A stretch of 60,653 bases of DNA, taken from assembly GCA_030427985.1 (NCBI GenBank), contig JAUIBH010000013.1, forward strand, positions 1 through 60,653. Direction: 5' to 3'. How positions within the stretch are numbered: the stretch's first letter is position 1; each line of letters opens with the position of its first letter. The stretch is from Bacteroidia bacterium. Lineage in GTDB: Bacteria; Bacteroidota; Bacteroidia; Flavobacteriales; Flavobacteriaceae. Shown in pieces: positions 34,217 to 44,279 of the stretch. The notes below the pieces were generated by a model. It was not told the origin of the DNA. It did no database searches and saw only the letters and a program-made list of their open reading frames with translations. Both the position numbers and the translations under genes were made by a program.

Positions 34217-35077
34217 ATGTCGTCTTGGTTTAAAAGAAAGGAAAAAGGAATACAGACCGCTACGGAGGAGAAAAAAGATACCCCCAAGGGGTTATGGTAC
34301 AAATCCCCCACCGGAAAAATTGTTGAATCTGAAGATCTTGCCAAAAACTACTACGTAAGTCCAGAAGATGACTACCACGTTAGAATTGGCAGCAAGGAAT
34401 ATTTTGAAATCCTTTTTGATGACAACAAGTTCAAGGAGTTGGATGAAAATATGACCTCCAAAGATCCCTTGAAATTTGTGGACACCAAAAAATACTCGGA
34501 ACGTCTTAAGACCGTACAGCAAAAAACCGGATTAAAGGATGCTGTCCGTACCGCCGTTGGAAAATCCAATGGCAAGGACATTGTTATTGCCTGTATGGAT
34601 TTCAGTTTTATTGGTGGTTCCATGGGAAGTGTGGTTGGAGAAAAAATATCCCGCGCCATTGATGTGGCCAAAAAGAAAAAGATTCCATTTTTAATGATTT
34701 CAAAATCAGGTGGGGCTAGAATGATGGAAGCGGCACTTTCCCTAATGCAATTGGCAAAAACATCAGCAAAATTGGCGCAATTGGCGGAAGCCAAGATTCC
34801 TTACATTTCATTGTGTACCGACCCAACTACCGGGGGAACAACTGCATCCTATGCCATGCTGGGAGACATCAACATTGCAGAGCCAGGAGCATTGATCGGT
34901 TTTGCCGGACCTAGAATTGTAAAGGATACGGTTGGAAAAGATCTTCCTGAAGGATTTCAGACCTCAGAATTTTTAAAAGAACATGGGTTCTTGGATTTTA
35001 TCGTACATCGTAGGGATTTGAAAAAGAAAGTCAACCTCTATATCGATTTAATTACCAATCAACCTATTAGAGCATAA
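34217..35077 (+). CDS. accD: Acetyl-CoA carboxylase carboxyltransferase beta subunit, lacking the zinc-ribbon cysteines
   Basis: AccD with AccA transfers carboxyl from biotin to acetyl-CoA, making malonyl-CoA for fatty-acid synthesis. The 286-residue protein has the crotonase-like core: [48 protein letters not shown] and IGFAGPRIV. The N-terminal region aligns with the zinc ribbon of E. coli AccD, but all four cysteines are replaced ([13 protein letters not shown] and [11 protein letters not shown]). Any RNA-binding or structural role tied to that zinc must differ here. A strong terminator follows the stop directly. Confidence 0.95.
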   Translation: MSSWFKRKEKGIQTATEEKKDTPKGLWYKSPTGKIVESEDLAKNYYVSPEDDYHVRIGSKEYFEILFDDNKFKELDENMTSKDPLKFVDTKKYSERLKTVQQKTGLKDAVRTAVGKSNGKDIVIACMDFSFIGGSMGSVVGEKISRAIDVAKKKKIPFLMISKSGGARMMEAALSLMQLAKTSAKLAQLAEAKIPYISLCTDPTTGGTTASYAMLGDINIAEPGALIGFAGPRIVKDTVGKDLPEGFQTSEFLKEHGFLDFIVHRRDLKKKVNLYIDLITNQPIRA

Positions 35078-35104
35078 AAAAAGCCCCAATGTTGGGGCTT
35101 TTTC
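35078..35104 (+). terminator. Intrinsic terminator of fba-accD
   Basis: AAAGCCCCAA pairs with TTGGGGCTTT across two bases and ends in a T run, immediately after the accD stop codon. Confidence 0.88.
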
Positions 35105-35136
35105 AATTCCATTATCCACAAATTCAAAAAAAGACC

Positions 35137-35220
35137 TATCTTTGCACGCTGATTGCTTGTCCTCCGATGGTCGGAAGAACTGTCAATCAATACATAAAAA
35201 TCATTTAAATAAATATTGGA
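35137..35220 (+). promoter_or_regulatory. rpsO promoter (TATCTTTG) and 76-base leader with a hairpin
   Basis: TATCTTTG (35137-35144) fits TAnnTTTG. The leader to the ATG at 35221 is unusually long and contains TCCGA-TGG-TCGGA, a short stem in a GC-richer block, followed by AT-rich sequence. rpsO leaders in several bacteria bind S15 for feedback control; that this leader does so is inference. Confidence 0.45.
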
Positions 35221-35490
35221 ATGTATTTAACAAAAGAAGTAAAAGCCGAAATTTTCAAGAAACACGGCGGCTCTGAGAGCAACACCGGTTCTACGGAAGG
35301 GCAAATTGCATTGTTCACGCACCGTATTAACCACTTAACACAACACCTAAAAAAGAACCACAAAGATTACAACACTGAGCGTTCTTTGGTGGCATTGGTA
35401 GGTAAAAGACGTAGTCTTTTGGATTACCTAAAGAAAAAAGACATTGAAAAATATCGTTCTTTAATTAAAGAATTGAATATTAGAAAATAA
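35221..35490 (+). CDS. rpsO: 30S ribosomal protein S15
   Basis: S15 is a primary 16S rRNA binder that organises the platform of the small subunit. The 89-residue protein has the canonical length and motifs: GSTEGQIALFTHRINHLTQHLK, HKDYNTERSL and GKRRSLLDYLKKKD. It has its own promoter and terminator, and pnp lies 220 bases downstream. The rpsO-pnp order is conserved in many bacteria. Confidence 0.98.
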   Translation: MYLTKEVKAEIFKKHGGSESNTGSTEGQIALFTHRINHLTQHLKKNHKDYNTERSLVALVGKRRSLLDYLKKKDIEKYRSLIKELNIRK

Positions 35491-35496
35491 AAAATA

Positions 35497-35526
35497 GAGG
35501 GGAGGCTTTGGCTTCCCCTTTGTTTT
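35497..35526 (+). terminator. Intrinsic terminator of rpsO
   Basis: GGGGAGGC pairs with GCTTCCCC (one G·T pair) across a TTTG loop, followed by TTTGTTTT. Confidence 0.8.
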
Positions 35527-35711
35527 AGTTGGACCAAGCTCCAACAACCCAAAGTCCCAAGCTGCAAATTGGGCAAACACAAAAAGCTTCATATAGTTTT
35601 TCATTGGTCAGTGCCCCAGGCACACACAACAACAACACAACCCGACCGTCCGGATGGCGGTAGACCAAATGTTTAACGACCCGTATCTATTACGCGGGTA
35701 AGACAATTTTT
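35527..35711 (+). other. Long pnp leader region with two hairpin-forming blocks
   Basis: No gene is seen here. It holds CCGACCGTCCGGATGGCGG (near 35643-35661), an imperfect palindrome around CCGG related to the GC-rich repeats elsewhere. An ACCCG...CGGGT pair (about 35679-35700) lies just before the pnp start. pnp leaders are commonly processed for autoregulation; whether these stems serve that is not known. Confidence 0.4.
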
Positions 35712-37943
35712 ATGATTCCAAAAACTTTTAAAGAGGTCATTGACCTTGGTGACGGTAGGGAAATCTCTATCGAAACTGGAAAATTGGCAAAACAGGCCCA
35801 TGGTTCTGTGGTTGTCCAATCTGGCAAGTGCATGCTATTATGTACCGTTGTCTCTAACTACAAACAAAGCGATGTTGATTTCCTGCCCCTTACGGTGGAT
35901 TATCGCGAAAAATTTGCTGCTGCAGGACGTTATCCTGGTGGATTCTTTAAGCGTGAGGCCAGACCCAGCGATGGCGAGGTTTTGACCATGCGTTTGGTGG
36001 ACAGGGTTTTGCGCCCATTGTTCCCTAAAGATTATCATGCCGAAACGCAGGTAATGATCCAATTAATGTCCCATGATGAGGATGTTATGCCAGATGCCAT
36101 GGCCGGATTGGCAGCTTCTGCCGCTATTCAACTTTCAGATTTTCCTTTTGAATGTGCCATTTCAGAAGTTCGTGTAGGACGCGTTAACGGTGAATTGATT
36201 ATCAATCCTACAAGAGCACAGCTGGATGAATCGGATATAGATATGGTGATTGGTGCATCTGCGGATTCTGTAATGATGGTTGAAGGGGAAATGTCTGAGA
36301 TTTCCGAAGAAGAAATGGTAGAAGCTATCAAATTTGCTCACGAAGCCATTAAAGTACAATGCGAAGCACAGCTGAAATTGGCCGAAGCTTTCGGAAAGAA
36401 AGAAACCCGTGAATACGAGCCTGAAGATGAAGACGAAGAACTTCAGAAGAAGATTTACGATATGGCATACGATAAAGTATATGCCGTGGCCAAAGCTGGT
36501 TCTGCAAAGCATGAGCGAAGTGCCGCTTTTGAGGAAATCAAAGAAGAAATCAAAGCAACCTTCTCCGAAGAAGAATTGGAGGAGATAGGTGGATTGGTTT
36601 CCAAATATTACCACAAAGCTGAAAAAGAAGCCGTTCGTAACCTTACTTTAGAAGAAGGGTTGCGTTTAGACGGACGTAAAACCACTGATATACGCCCTAT
36701 CTGGTGCGAAGTGGATTACCTACCTTCCGTTCACGGTTCTGCCATCTTTACAAGAGGTGAAACACAAGCATTGGCAACTGTAACTTTGGGTACTTCCCGT
36801 GAGGCCAATCAAATAGATATGCCGTCTTTTGAAGGTGAGGAAACTTTTTATTTGCACTATAACTTCCCTCCTTTTTCAACTGGGGAAGCAAGACCCATCC
36901 GTGGTACTTCCCGTAGGGAGGTCGGTCACGGTAACTTGGCCCAACGTGCCTTGAAAAAAATGATTCCCGAGGATTGTCCATACACCGTTCGTGTGGTTTC
37001 CGAGGTATTGGAGTCCAATGGTTCCTCTTCCATGGCCACCGTTTGTTCCGGTACCATGGCCCTGATGGATGCTGGGGTTCAATTGAAAAAACCAGTTTCT
37101 GGTATTGCCATGGGATTGATTACGGATACCGAAACCGGTAAATATGCCGTTCTTTCAGATATTTTGGGTGATGAAGACCACTTGGGTGACATGGACTTCA
37201 AAGTAACCGGTACCGCAGACGGTATCACTGCTTGCCAAATGGACATCAAAGTAAAGGGTCTTTCCTATGAAATCTTGGTAAAAGCCTTGATGCAGGCCAA
37301 AGACGGTAGGATGCACATCCTAAAAGAATTGACCGACACCATTGCCGAGCCAAGACCTGAAGTGAAATCCTACGCGCCAAAAATTGTTACCAAAATCATT
37401 CCTGGAGAATACATTGGTGCGCTTATTGGTAAAGGTGGAGAGGTCATTCAAGAACTTCAAAAAACAACCAAGACCACTATTGTGATCAACGAAGATCCAG
37501 ATACCGAAGAAGGTATCGTGGAGATTTTAGGTACGGATCAAAATGGTATCGACGCCGTATTGGCTAAAATTGATGCCTTGATGTTCAAGCCAGAAGTGGG
37601 CAGTGTTTACGAAGTAAAAGTCATCAAATTATTGGATTTTGGTGCTGTTGTGGAATACGTTGATGCTCCTGGAAATGAGGTATTGTTGCACGTTTCTGAG
37701 TTGGCTTGGGAACGCACCGATAAAGTAACCGATGTGGTGAATATGGGAGATGTGCTCGATGTAAAATACTTTGGCATCGACCCCAAAACTAGAAAAGAGA
37801 AGGTTTCCAGAAAGGCTTTGTTGCCAAAACCGGAGGGTTATCAAGAAAGATCTCGAAGCAATGACCGAGGAGGTGATCGCAGAGGTGGTGGTGACCGTAG
37901 AGGTGGAAATCGTGACAGGGATAGAAAACCCAGAAGAGACTAA
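35712..37943 (+). CDS. pnp: Polyribonucleotide nucleotidyltransferase
   Basis: PNPase degrades RNA 3'-to-5' phosphorolytically and can act in the degradosome. The 743-residue protein has two RNase PH domains (about 10-225 and 320-545) joined by a helical linker, with [12 protein letters not shown] and [10 protein letters not shown] marking the active half. A KH domain follows (about 555-615, [12 protein letters not shown]) and an S1 domain (about 620-695). The last ~30 residues are an Arg/Gly/Asp-rich tail ([19 protein letters not shown]), probably disordered and RNA-binding. A terminator follows. Confidence 0.98.
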   Translation: MIPKTFKEVIDLGDGREISIETGKLAKQAHGSVVVQSGKCMLLCTVVSNYKQSDVDFLPLTVDYREKFAAAGRYPGGFFKREARPSDGEVLTMRLVDRVLRPLFPKDYHAETQVMIQLMSHDEDVMPDAMAGLAASAAIQLSDFPFECAISEVRVGRVNGELIINPTRAQLDESDIDMVIGASADSVMMVEGEMSEISEEEMVEAIKFAHEAIKVQCEAQLKLAEAFGKKETREYEPEDEDEELQKKIYDMAYDKVYAVAKAGSAKHERSAAFEEIKEEIKATFSEEELEEIGGLVSKYYHKAEKEAVRNLTLEEGLRLDGRKTTDIRPIWCEVDYLPSVHGSAIFTRGETQALATVTLGTSREANQIDMPSFEGEETFYLHYNFPPFSTGEARPIRGTSRREVGHGNLAQRALKKMIPEDCPYTVRVVSEVLESNGSSSMATVCSGTMALMDAGVQLKKPVSGIAMGLITDTETGKYAVLSDILGDEDHLGDMDFKVTGTADGITACQMDIKVKGLSYEILVKALMQAKDGRMHILKELTDTIAEPRPEVKSYAPKIVTKIIPGEYIGALIGKGGEVIQELQKTTKTTIVINEDPDTEEGIVEILGTDQNGIDAVLAKIDALMFKPEVGSVYEVKVIKLLDFGAVVEYVDAPGNEVLLHVSELAWERTDKVTDVVNMGDVLDVKYFGIDPKTRKEKVSRKALLPKPEGYQERSRSNDRGGDRRGGGDRRGGNRDRDRKPRRD

Positions 37944-37965
37944 CGCTTCTTATAACTGATTTATA

Positions 37966-37998
37966 AAGCCCGTTCCAAAAAGAACGGGCTTTTTTTTG
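37966..37998 (+). terminator. Intrinsic terminator of pnp
   Basis: AAGCCCGTTC pairs perfectly with GAACGGGCTT across AAAAA(A), followed by a long T run. Confidence 0.9.
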
Positions 37999-38009
37999 GA
38001 TTAATAGTT

Positions 38010-39251
38010 TTAAAAATTAAATCGGTGTACATATCCCAAAGTAAGTTCACTAAAATCAGCTTGCCCTAAGTTCGCATTGATGAAAGCACCAGCAAAAAAA
38101 TTATGTTTTGGTGAATTGTTGGTATCAAACAGGTAATACTTTAAACCCATTCTACTGGAAATAAGTCGCTTTAATTTGTAATATCCATCTAGTTCGCCCA
38201 GCACAATATTTTCCTGTCCATTGGAAAGCACGGTATACCCCTCATTCAATTGCCAATCAATTTTATAAAAGGGCTTAAAATAGTTAAGTCCAATGTTCAG
38301 TTCCATCCCAAAATGACCTAACAACAATTCTGCGCTTCCAAAAATACCCAAGGCTGAAGCATACCTAACAGGGTGATCCCTAAAGTGTGGCTCCTGTGTT
38401 TGTACAAGTGTTTCATTATTGACGATGTACTTATAATAATGCCTATAAAAATAATAATACAGCCCTGCACCCACCTTAAACGTTTTATTGATGATCTTTC
38501 CTCCAGAAAATGCTGCAGTATACACTTCATCCTTTGAATTAAAGACATCGGAAAAAGAGTTTTGGCCTATTCCTGCTCTACCTGTGTAAAACCATTCAAA
38601 ATGTTTAGGATGTTCAACAATGCCTATATTTTCATTTGTAGAAGGTTTGGAATAAAAATCAAAAGAAGTGCCTATAAGAAAAGCATTATATCCCCTATTG
38701 GGTTTTCGCACATGGCCATTGGAGTGATGAAAGTACCCCAATCCTAGTCGCCATGCATTCTTTCTGTTTTTTAAAAGTGTATAATAAAGAAAAGACTTGT
38801 ATGACCAGTTTAACCGAGTTGAAACCGCTTTGTTAAAAGGGTTGTGCTCTTTATTGAATATTTTGGTCATATAGGAGCCTCCCAAGGCTACAAAAAGGTT
38901 GAAACCCTTTATTTTATTAGGAAACAGCTTGAATTCTGCAAAAGGCAGTATACTATATGCATAACCCAAATACGCTTTGTTCCCTAAATCAGAAAAACCG
39001 AGAGAAATTCCAGTTTTGGGACCATTTAAGTGGTATCTCCAATCCTCCTCCTTTTTAAACCCACTGGTTCCAATATTGATGAAGAAACTTTTTTGCAGGT
39101 CGTGATCGGGAAAACCAGTATTTGAATCGCCCAAGATGCCAATGGAAAAATCAAATCCCAAGGAGTTATTTCCATGGGATATGTGTTGTTGTCCAAATGT
39201 TGGGATTAACCCAAACCATAGCAACAAAAAGGCTCCGTATAGTTTAATCAT
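38010..39251 (-). CDS. PagL-like outer-membrane protein (acyloxyacyl hydrolase/lipid A deacylase family)
   Basis: This 413-residue protein has a signal peptide (to about residue 20, PTFG-QQ) and many short amphipathic beta strands. The segment GLGYFHHSNGHVRKPNRGYN resembles the His-Ser active-site strand of PagL lipid A 3-O-deacylases, which flavobacterial relatives share. If so, it would trim acyl chains from lipid A in the outer membrane. It is about twice the size of PagL, and the C-terminal half adds further strands (KVGAGLYYYFYRHYYKY, GYVHRFNF). Deacylase activity is inference. It converges on pnp. Confidence 0.65.
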   Translation of the reverse strand: MIKLYGAFLLLWFGLIPTFGQQHISHGNNSLGFDFSIGILGDSNTGFPDHDLQKSFFINIGTSGFKKEEDWRYHLNGPKTGISLGFSDLGNKAYLGYAYSILPFAEFKLFPNKIKGFNLFVALGGSYMTKIFNKEHNPFNKAVSTRLNWSYKSFLYYTLLKNRKNAWRLGLGYFHHSNGHVRKPNRGYNAFLIGTSFDFYSKPSTNENIGIVEHPKHFEWFYTGRAGIGQNSFSDVFNSKDEVYTAAFSGGKIINKTFKVGAGLYYYFYRHYYKYIVNNETLVQTQEPHFRDHPVRYASALGIFGSAELLLGHFGMELNIGLNYFKPFYKIDWQLNEGYTVLSNGQENIVLGELDGYYKLKRLISSRMGLKYYLFDTNNSPKHNFFAGAFINANLGQADFSELTLGYVHRFNF

Positions 39252-39368
39252 AGTACCATAAACATCTATAGCTAACTTTTATTTTAATTTTTTATGATTG
39301 AAAAAAGCCTGAATATACCCAATACCCCCATTCTTTTACAAAAGAGGGTCTAAAATCAAATTAATTTT

Positions 39369-39395
39369 ACCAAAATGTAACATTTTGGTTTTTTC
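39369..39395. promoter_or_regulatory. Perfect inverted repeat ACCAAAATG-TAA-CATTTTGGT upstream of rpoD
   Basis: Nine-base arms pair perfectly around TAA, followed by TTTTTTC. It lies about 60 bases before the sigma-factor start and about 120 bases from the divergent PagL-like gene start. It could be an operator or a weak terminator; its symmetry and place between divergent genes favour an operator. Confidence 0.45.
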
Positions 39396-39450
39396 TACGT
39401 ATAAACTAATGAGCTTCGGTTCAAAAACTTAATTTGAAGGGAAAATTTAG

Positions 39451-40314
39451 ATGAGACAGTTAAAAATTACAAAACAGGTTACCAACAGGGAAACCGCATC
39501 GTTGGACAAGTACTTGCAAGAAATCGGTAAAGTGGATTTGATCACCGCCGATGAAGAAGTAGAATTGGCGCAGCGTATTAAAGCGGGAGACCAAGTAGCC
39601 TTGGAAAAATTAACCAAAGCCAACCTCAGATTCGTGGTTTCTGTTGCAAAACAGTACCAAAACCAAGGATTAACCCTCCCCGATTTGATCAATGAGGGGA
39701 ACTTGGGACTAATCAAAGCCGCACAGCGTTTCGATGAAACCCGTGGTTTTAAATTCATTTCTTATGCGGTTTGGTGGATTCGTCAATCCATTCTACAAGC
39801 ATTGGCCGAACAATCCCGAATTGTGCGTTTGCCGTTGAACAAAATCGGCTCCATTAACAAAATCAATAAGACGTTTGCTTTCTTGGAGCAAGCACATGAA
39901 CGTGTACCTTCTGCAGAGGAAATTGCCAAAGAATTGGACATGACGGTGGAAGATGTAAAGCAATCCTTAAAAAATTCAGGTCGACACGTATCCATGGACG
40001 CTCCATTGATCGATGGTGAGGATTCCAACTTATATGATGTATTACGAAGTGGGGAATCTCCCAATCCAGATAAGGAGTTGTTGCACGAATCTTTACGCAC
40101 AGAAATTGAACGCGCATTGGAAACCTTGACCCCCAGAGAAGCTGATGTTATCAGGCTTTACTTCGGTTTGGCCGGTCAGCATTCCATGACTTTGGAGGAG
40201 ATTGGTGAAACTTTTGATTTGACCAGGGAACGTGTTCGTCAAATCAAGGAAAAGGCCATCAGACGTCTAAAACATACGTCCAGAAGTAAGATTTTAAAGA
40301 CATATTTGGGGTAA
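39451..40314 (+). CDS. rpoD: Primary sigma factor RpoD/SigA (Bacteroidota type)
   Basis: This is the housekeeping sigma-70 factor. The 287-residue protein has region 1.2 ([22 protein letters not shown]), region 2 ([30 protein letters not shown]) and region 3. Region 4 ends with the helix-turn-helix [21 protein letters not shown]. Region 1.1 and the nonconserved insertion of proteobacterial RpoD are absent, as usual in this phylum. It is the expected reader of the TTTG/TAnnTTTG promoters seen through the window. It is monocistronic, with a terminator about 120 bases downstream. Confidence 0.96.
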   Translation: MRQLKITKQVTNRETASLDKYLQEIGKVDLITADEEVELAQRIKAGDQVALEKLTKANLRFVVSVAKQYQNQGLTLPDLINEGNLGLIKAAQRFDETRGFKFISYAVWWIRQSILQALAEQSRIVRLPLNKIGSINKINKTFAFLEQAHERVPSAEEIAKELDMTVEDVKQSLKNSGRHVSMDAPLIDGEDSNLYDVLRSGESPNPDKELLHESLRTEIERALETLTPREADVIRLYFGLAGQHSMTLEEIGETFDLTRERVRQIKEKAIRRLKHTSRSKILKTYLG

Positions 40315-40437
40315 ATTGTAAAATTTACACCACAAATTACAGTTAAACTCGTCTTAAATTGTTTTTTTGGCAGGAAAGTTGTAATTTGGATACCTACAAC
40401 AGTTTATCATGACTGTTCGTTTTTTGATTGATGAATA

Positions 40438-40464
40438 AACTCCGGCTGATTACCGGAGTTTTTT
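40438..40464 (+). terminator. Intrinsic terminator downstream of rpoD
   Basis: AACTCCGG pairs with CCGGAGTT across CTGATTA, then a T run. The ~120 bases between the stop and this stem hold no gene; a weaker ACAGT...ACTGT stem with TTTTTT lies at about 40399-40425. Confidence 0.85.
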
Positions 40465-40494
40465 CATTTTATACAATCAAGTTTATAGGAGAAT

Positions 40495-42069
40495 TTATCT
40501 CTTTTTATCGCCATTTACCAATCGCATTATTTGCAATGGATTGTCCTGTTTTAATTCATCAGGCAATAGCGCATCTGGGAAATTTTGGTAGCATACCTGT
40601 CTAACAAAGCGGTCAATTGCTTTTGTTCCCACTGAAGTAGAGCGTGAATCGGTTGTAGCCGGATAAGGTCCGCCATGCACCATGGCATGACATACTTCAA
40701 CCCCAGTGGGGAATCCGTTGATCAATAGACGACCTACTTTCTCTTCCAAAATGTCGATAAGCTCCTTGTTGTTCAATAGATCTTCCTCGGTTCCATGGAT
40801 GGTAGCTGTTAAATGACCGTGCAGGTTTCGGGCTATTTCCAACATTTCACTGTTATCCGAGGTATTCACCAATAAGGTTGACGGACCAAAAACCTCTTCC
40901 TCCAACAACGTATTGGACAAAAAGTTTTTGCCTTCGGTGGCAAACAAATTGGCATTACCCTGATTCCCACCAGCATCAGCACCTTTTGCCAAATATTCAA
41001 CGCCTTGTTGGGAGGACAACTCCTTCACCCCACCATCAAAAGCATTATGAATGCCTGAAGTAAGCATGGGTGCAGAGCTGGATTCTGCCACTAAACTGGT
41101 CAATGATGTTTTAAATGCCTTGGTTTCATCAGACTCGTGCGCGATGACAACCCCTGGGTTGGTACAAAACTGACCGACACCCAAAGTAAACGAGCCGTGA
41201 AGTTGTTGACTGAGCTCTTTGCCTTTTTCAGCCATGGCTCCCGGTAAAATAAACACAGGGTTGGTACTGCCCATTTCCGCATAAACGGGTATGGGGTTTG
41301 CACGTTTTGATGCGGCATCGAACAATGCTCTACCACCTCGCAAAGAACCTGTAAACCCAACTGCATGGATACCACTATGGCCTACCAAGCCCATTCCCAC
41401 TTCGTGGGAGATACCATGCACCATTGAAAATACCCCATCGGGCATCCCAGTTTTTTTGGCCGCTGCAATGATAGCTTCCGCCACCAATTCACAAGTTCCA
41501 GGGTGTGCAGGGTGCGCTTTTACCACAACTGGGCAACCTGCCGCCAAAGCACTGGCGGTATCTCCACCGGCTACAGAAAACGCCAAGGGGAAGTTACTGG
41601 CACCAAATACGGCCACTGGCCCCAACGGGCGTAGCATACTCCTGATATCCACCCTTGGGAGTGGTTCTCTGTCCGGGATGGCTTCATCAATTCTTGCATC
41701 AACCCAAGAACCTTCACGTAGAACGGTAGCAAACAATTTCATCTGCCCCATGGTTCTGCCTCTTTCACCGGTGATTCTACCTTCTGGCAGACCGGTTTCT
41801 GCACAGGCACGCTTCACCAATGGGTCACCAAGTGCCAATATTTCATCGGCAATGGCATCCAAAAAGGCTGCTTTTTCCGCTCCCGACTTGTTTTTATAGA
41901 TTTTAAAGGCTTTTTCGGCCTTTTCCACCGCGATGTTTACTTCTCCTTCAACGGCCTCTGTAAAAGCTGTTTCCAGATTTTCTCCTGTGCTGGGGTCAAT
42001 TCCATAAAACGTGTTGGCTCCTAAAGCCGATTTCTCATTTCCTAGGTAATTCTTGCCTTGTAATTGCAT
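40495..42069 (-). CDS. 2-oxoglutarate semialdehyde (2,5-dioxovalerate) dehydrogenase
   Basis: This 524-residue NAD(P)+ aldehyde dehydrogenase of the 2,5-dioxovalerate group oxidises alpha-ketoglutarate semialdehyde to 2-oxoglutarate. Motifs are VFGASNFPLAFSVAG at the cofactor site, GFTGSLRGGRAL, the catalytic Glu in AEMGSTNPVF and the nucleophile Cys in GQFCTNPG. It is the last gene of a four-gene operon (IlvD-type dehydratase, GntP permease, FAH-type dehydratase, this enzyme). Its substrate is exactly the product expected from those steps. Length is usual for the group. Confidence 0.9.
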   Translation of the reverse strand: MQLQGKNYLGNEKSALGANTFYGIDPSTGENLETAFTEAVEGEVNIAVEKAEKAFKIYKNKSGAEKAAFLDAIADEILALGDPLVKRACAETGLPEGRITGERGRTMGQMKLFATVLREGSWVDARIDEAIPDREPLPRVDIRSMLRPLGPVAVFGASNFPLAFSVAGGDTASALAAGCPVVVKAHPAHPGTCELVAEAIIAAAKKTGMPDGVFSMVHGISHEVGMGLVGHSGIHAVGFTGSLRGGRALFDAASKRANPIPVYAEMGSTNPVFILPGAMAEKGKELSQQLHGSFTLGVGQFCTNPGVVIAHESDETKAFKTSLTSLVAESSSAPMLTSGIHNAFDGGVKELSSQQGVEYLAKGADAGGNQGNANLFATEGKNFLSNTLLEEEVFGPSTLLVNTSDNSEMLEIARNLHGHLTATIHGTEEDLLNNKELIDILEEKVGRLLINGFPTGVEVCHAMVHGGPYPATTDSRSTSVGTKAIDRFVRQVCYQNFPDALLPDELKQDNPLQIMRLVNGDKKR

Positions 42070-42082
42070 GTTTTGGATTATT

Positions 42083-42916
42083 TTATCCGATTGTGTTTGT
42101 TAATGTTCCTATATTATCAATAGTAATATTGATTTCATCATTTTGTGCCAAGGTAAAATCTGTTCCGGGCACGATACCAGTTCCTGTCATTAAAAAACAT
42201 CCTTGAGGATAGGTAGTATGTTTGTAAAGATACTGAACAATATCTTCAAACTTTCGTACAATTTGATCTACTCCTATTTCACCTGAAAAAACCTTTTCGC
42301 CATTTCTTACGATATCCAAATAAATCTTGGCATCTTGTGGAAAAGGGCTATCAGTGACCAAAATACAGGGACCAATAGCGGCACTTCGATCATAATTTTT
42401 GGCCTGTGGCAGGTACAAAGGGTTTTCACCTTCAATACTCCTACTGCTCATGTCGTTGCCAATGGTATACCCCACAATCTTTCCAGATGAGGTGATACAG
42501 AGCGTTAGCTCAGGTTCTGGTACGTCCCAAGTGGAATCCTCCCGGATGGCTACTTTGTCTAAATGCCCAACGGCTCTGGCCGCGGTTGACTTGAAAAACA
42601 ATTCTGGCCTTTCTGCATTGTAGACCCTTTCGTAAAAATCGCCGCCGCCGGCTTCCTTGGCTTCTTCCTGACGCCCCATTTTACTGTTGTAATAGGTAAC
42701 GCCAGTGGCCCAAATTTCTTGATTTTCAATGGGTTTCAACAAATGGTCGGAAATTAGTTCTGGACCATTCTCAATGGGCTGACTTTGACTTACTATGGAT
42801 TCGCACTTCTGAAAAAGGGAATCATCATTGATGAATTCATCCCAACCTGTGTCACTCAAGTAGTATTTTCCTTCTGCTTGAAGCACAATCCCTTTTGATG
42901 TTCGATAAACTTTCAT
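42083..42916 (-). CDS. FAH-family 2-keto-3-deoxy-sugar-acid dehydratase
   Basis: This 277-residue fumarylacetoacetate hydrolase-fold protein probably dehydrates 2-keto-3-deoxy-pentonate to 2-oxoglutarate semialdehyde. Metal ligands are visible as VPEPELTL (two Glu) and GYTIGNDMSSRS (Asp). SAAIGPCILV and FLMTGTGIVPG are typical of the AraD1/FAH group. The N-terminal ~70 residues form the small FAH cap domain. It sits 13 bases upstream of the semialdehyde dehydrogenase gene and 4 bases after the permease gene. The exact sugar acid is not determined. Confidence 0.85.
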   Translation of the reverse strand: MKVYRTSKGIVLQAEGKYYLSDTGWDEFINDDSLFQKCESIVSQSQPIENGPELISDHLLKPIENQEIWATGVTYYNSKMGRQEEAKEAGGGDFYERVYNAERPELFFKSTAARAVGHLDKVAIREDSTWDVPEPELTLCITSSGKIVGYTIGNDMSSRSIEGENPLYLPQAKNYDRSAAIGPCILVTDSPFPQDAKIYLDIVRNGEKVFSGEIGVDQIVRKFEDIVQYLYKHTTYPQGCFLMTGTGIVPGTDFTLAQNDEINITIDNIGTLTNTIG

Positions 42917-42920
42917 GGTT

Positions 42921-44252
42921 TTAATTTACAAATAGACTTATGATTAATACTGCAATTATTGAGGTCAATCCAATGACCAGGGTTCCCAAACTATGAAATT
43001 TGTACCCTTGACTAACATTCATTCCGCTCATTTGGGTCATCACCCAGAAAAAACTGTCATTGGCATGAGAGACCACCATAGATCCCGCTCCAACAGAGAC
43101 CACCAACAAAGCTTTGTCCATTTCACTTTCCATGCCCAAACTGGGCATCATGGGCAGCATAATGGAGGCCGTGGTGATCAAGGCCACCGTTGAGGAACCT
43201 TGGGCCAGTTTTATTGCCGAAGCTATTAAAAAAGGGAGAAAAAAGCTAAGGTTTAAATCACTTAAAGCTTCTCCCATAACACTGGCTATGCCCGAATTTT
43301 GAAGCATTTTCCCAAAAACACCTCCAGCTCCTGTTATCAATAAAATATTGGCCGATTCCTTTAGGGCTTTACCGACCCATCCCTCTGTAGATATTAATTC
43401 TTTTTTTAGCTTTTTGGGTAGTGAAAAAGCCAAAAACATACCAATGACCAAAGCAATTACCGGTTCTCCTAAAAATTGGAGAAAGGATTGCCACGCGGCA
43501 ATCTCCTGAGCATCAATGGCCTTCATCCTTGAATTGATCATAATTAAGATGATGGGCACAACAATAGGCAGTGATGCCTTGAAAGCGGATGGAGCCGTTT
43601 TCATTTTTTGGTCAATACTTTCTTGCGAAATATCAGGATTGGGCTCAATATAGGTCTTAGCAGCAAACTTCGTGGCAAAGACCAAGGCCATAGCCAAGGC
43701 CAATATACTAATTGGAATGGCCAATGCCAAAACCAATCCTAAATCGGCATTTAAAATACCCGCTGCTGCAATGGGACCTGGTGTTGGAGGCACTAAATTG
43801 TGCGTTACTGTTAAACCCAAGGCCAGGGCAACTGCAGAACCCGCTAAACTAATGCCTGCCTTTTTGGATAGACTCTTGTTCAATGGGGAAAGTAAGATAA
43901 AACCACTATCTGCATACACGGGTATGGATACAAAATATCCCAAGATTCCCATAGCCGCAGAAACCCGCTTTTTTCCTACAATCTTTATAACAGCTTCGGC
44001 CAATGCATATGCCCCACCGGTGTTTTCCAAAAAAGCACCAATGATCACACCAAATATGATGACCAACCCAATTTTACCCAGTGTCCCACCAAAACCGTCA
44101 TTTATGGTTTCCAGGATGAGTCCGTAGTCCATTCCAGCAGCAAAGCCAAAAAAAACGGCCACCATAAACAGGGCCAAAAAAGGGTGGAGCCGCAGGTAAT
44201 TCACCATTAAAATGATGAAGGCAATACTCAATACTAAATAAACTACTAACAT
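42921..44252 (-). CDS. GntP-family gluconate/sugar-acid permease
   Basis: This 443-residue proton-coupled permease has 12 or so hydrophobic helices. GntP marks include TLGKIGLVIIFGVIIGAFLENTGGA, PVYADSGFILLSPLNKSL, HNLVPPTPGPIAAAG and the C-terminal VVSHANDSFFWV. It would import an aldonate such as gluconate or a pentonate. The operon context, with pentonate-type dehydratases, suggests the latter. It is 27 bases after the IlvD gene. Confidence 0.93.
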   Translation of the reverse strand: MLVVYLVLSIAFIILMVNYLRLHPFLALFMVAVFFGFAAGMDYGLILETINDGFGGTLGKIGLVIIFGVIIGAFLENTGGAYALAEAVIKIVGKKRVSAAMGILGYFVSIPVYADSGFILLSPLNKSLSKKAGISLAGSAVALALGLTVTHNLVPPTPGPIAAAGILNADLGLVLALAIPISILALAMALVFATKFAAKTYIEPNPDISQESIDQKMKTAPSAFKASLPIVVPIILIMINSRMKAIDAQEIAAWQSFLQFLGEPVIALVIGMFLAFSLPKKLKKELISTEGWVGKALKESANILLITGAGGVFGKMLQNSGIASVMGEALSDLNLSFFLPFLIASAIKLAQGSSTVALITTASIMLPMMPSLGMESEMDKALLVVSVGAGSMVVSHANDSFFWVMTQMSGMNVSQGYKFHSLGTLVIGLTSIIAVLIISLFVN

Positions 44253-44279
44253 AGCGGGTTGGTTATATTTTGGTGCTCA

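Noticed and set aside
35641..35662. GC-rich palindrome in the pnp leader as a riboswitch
   Set aside because: No conserved riboswitch core was recognised. It looks like the repeat palindromes seen elsewhere.
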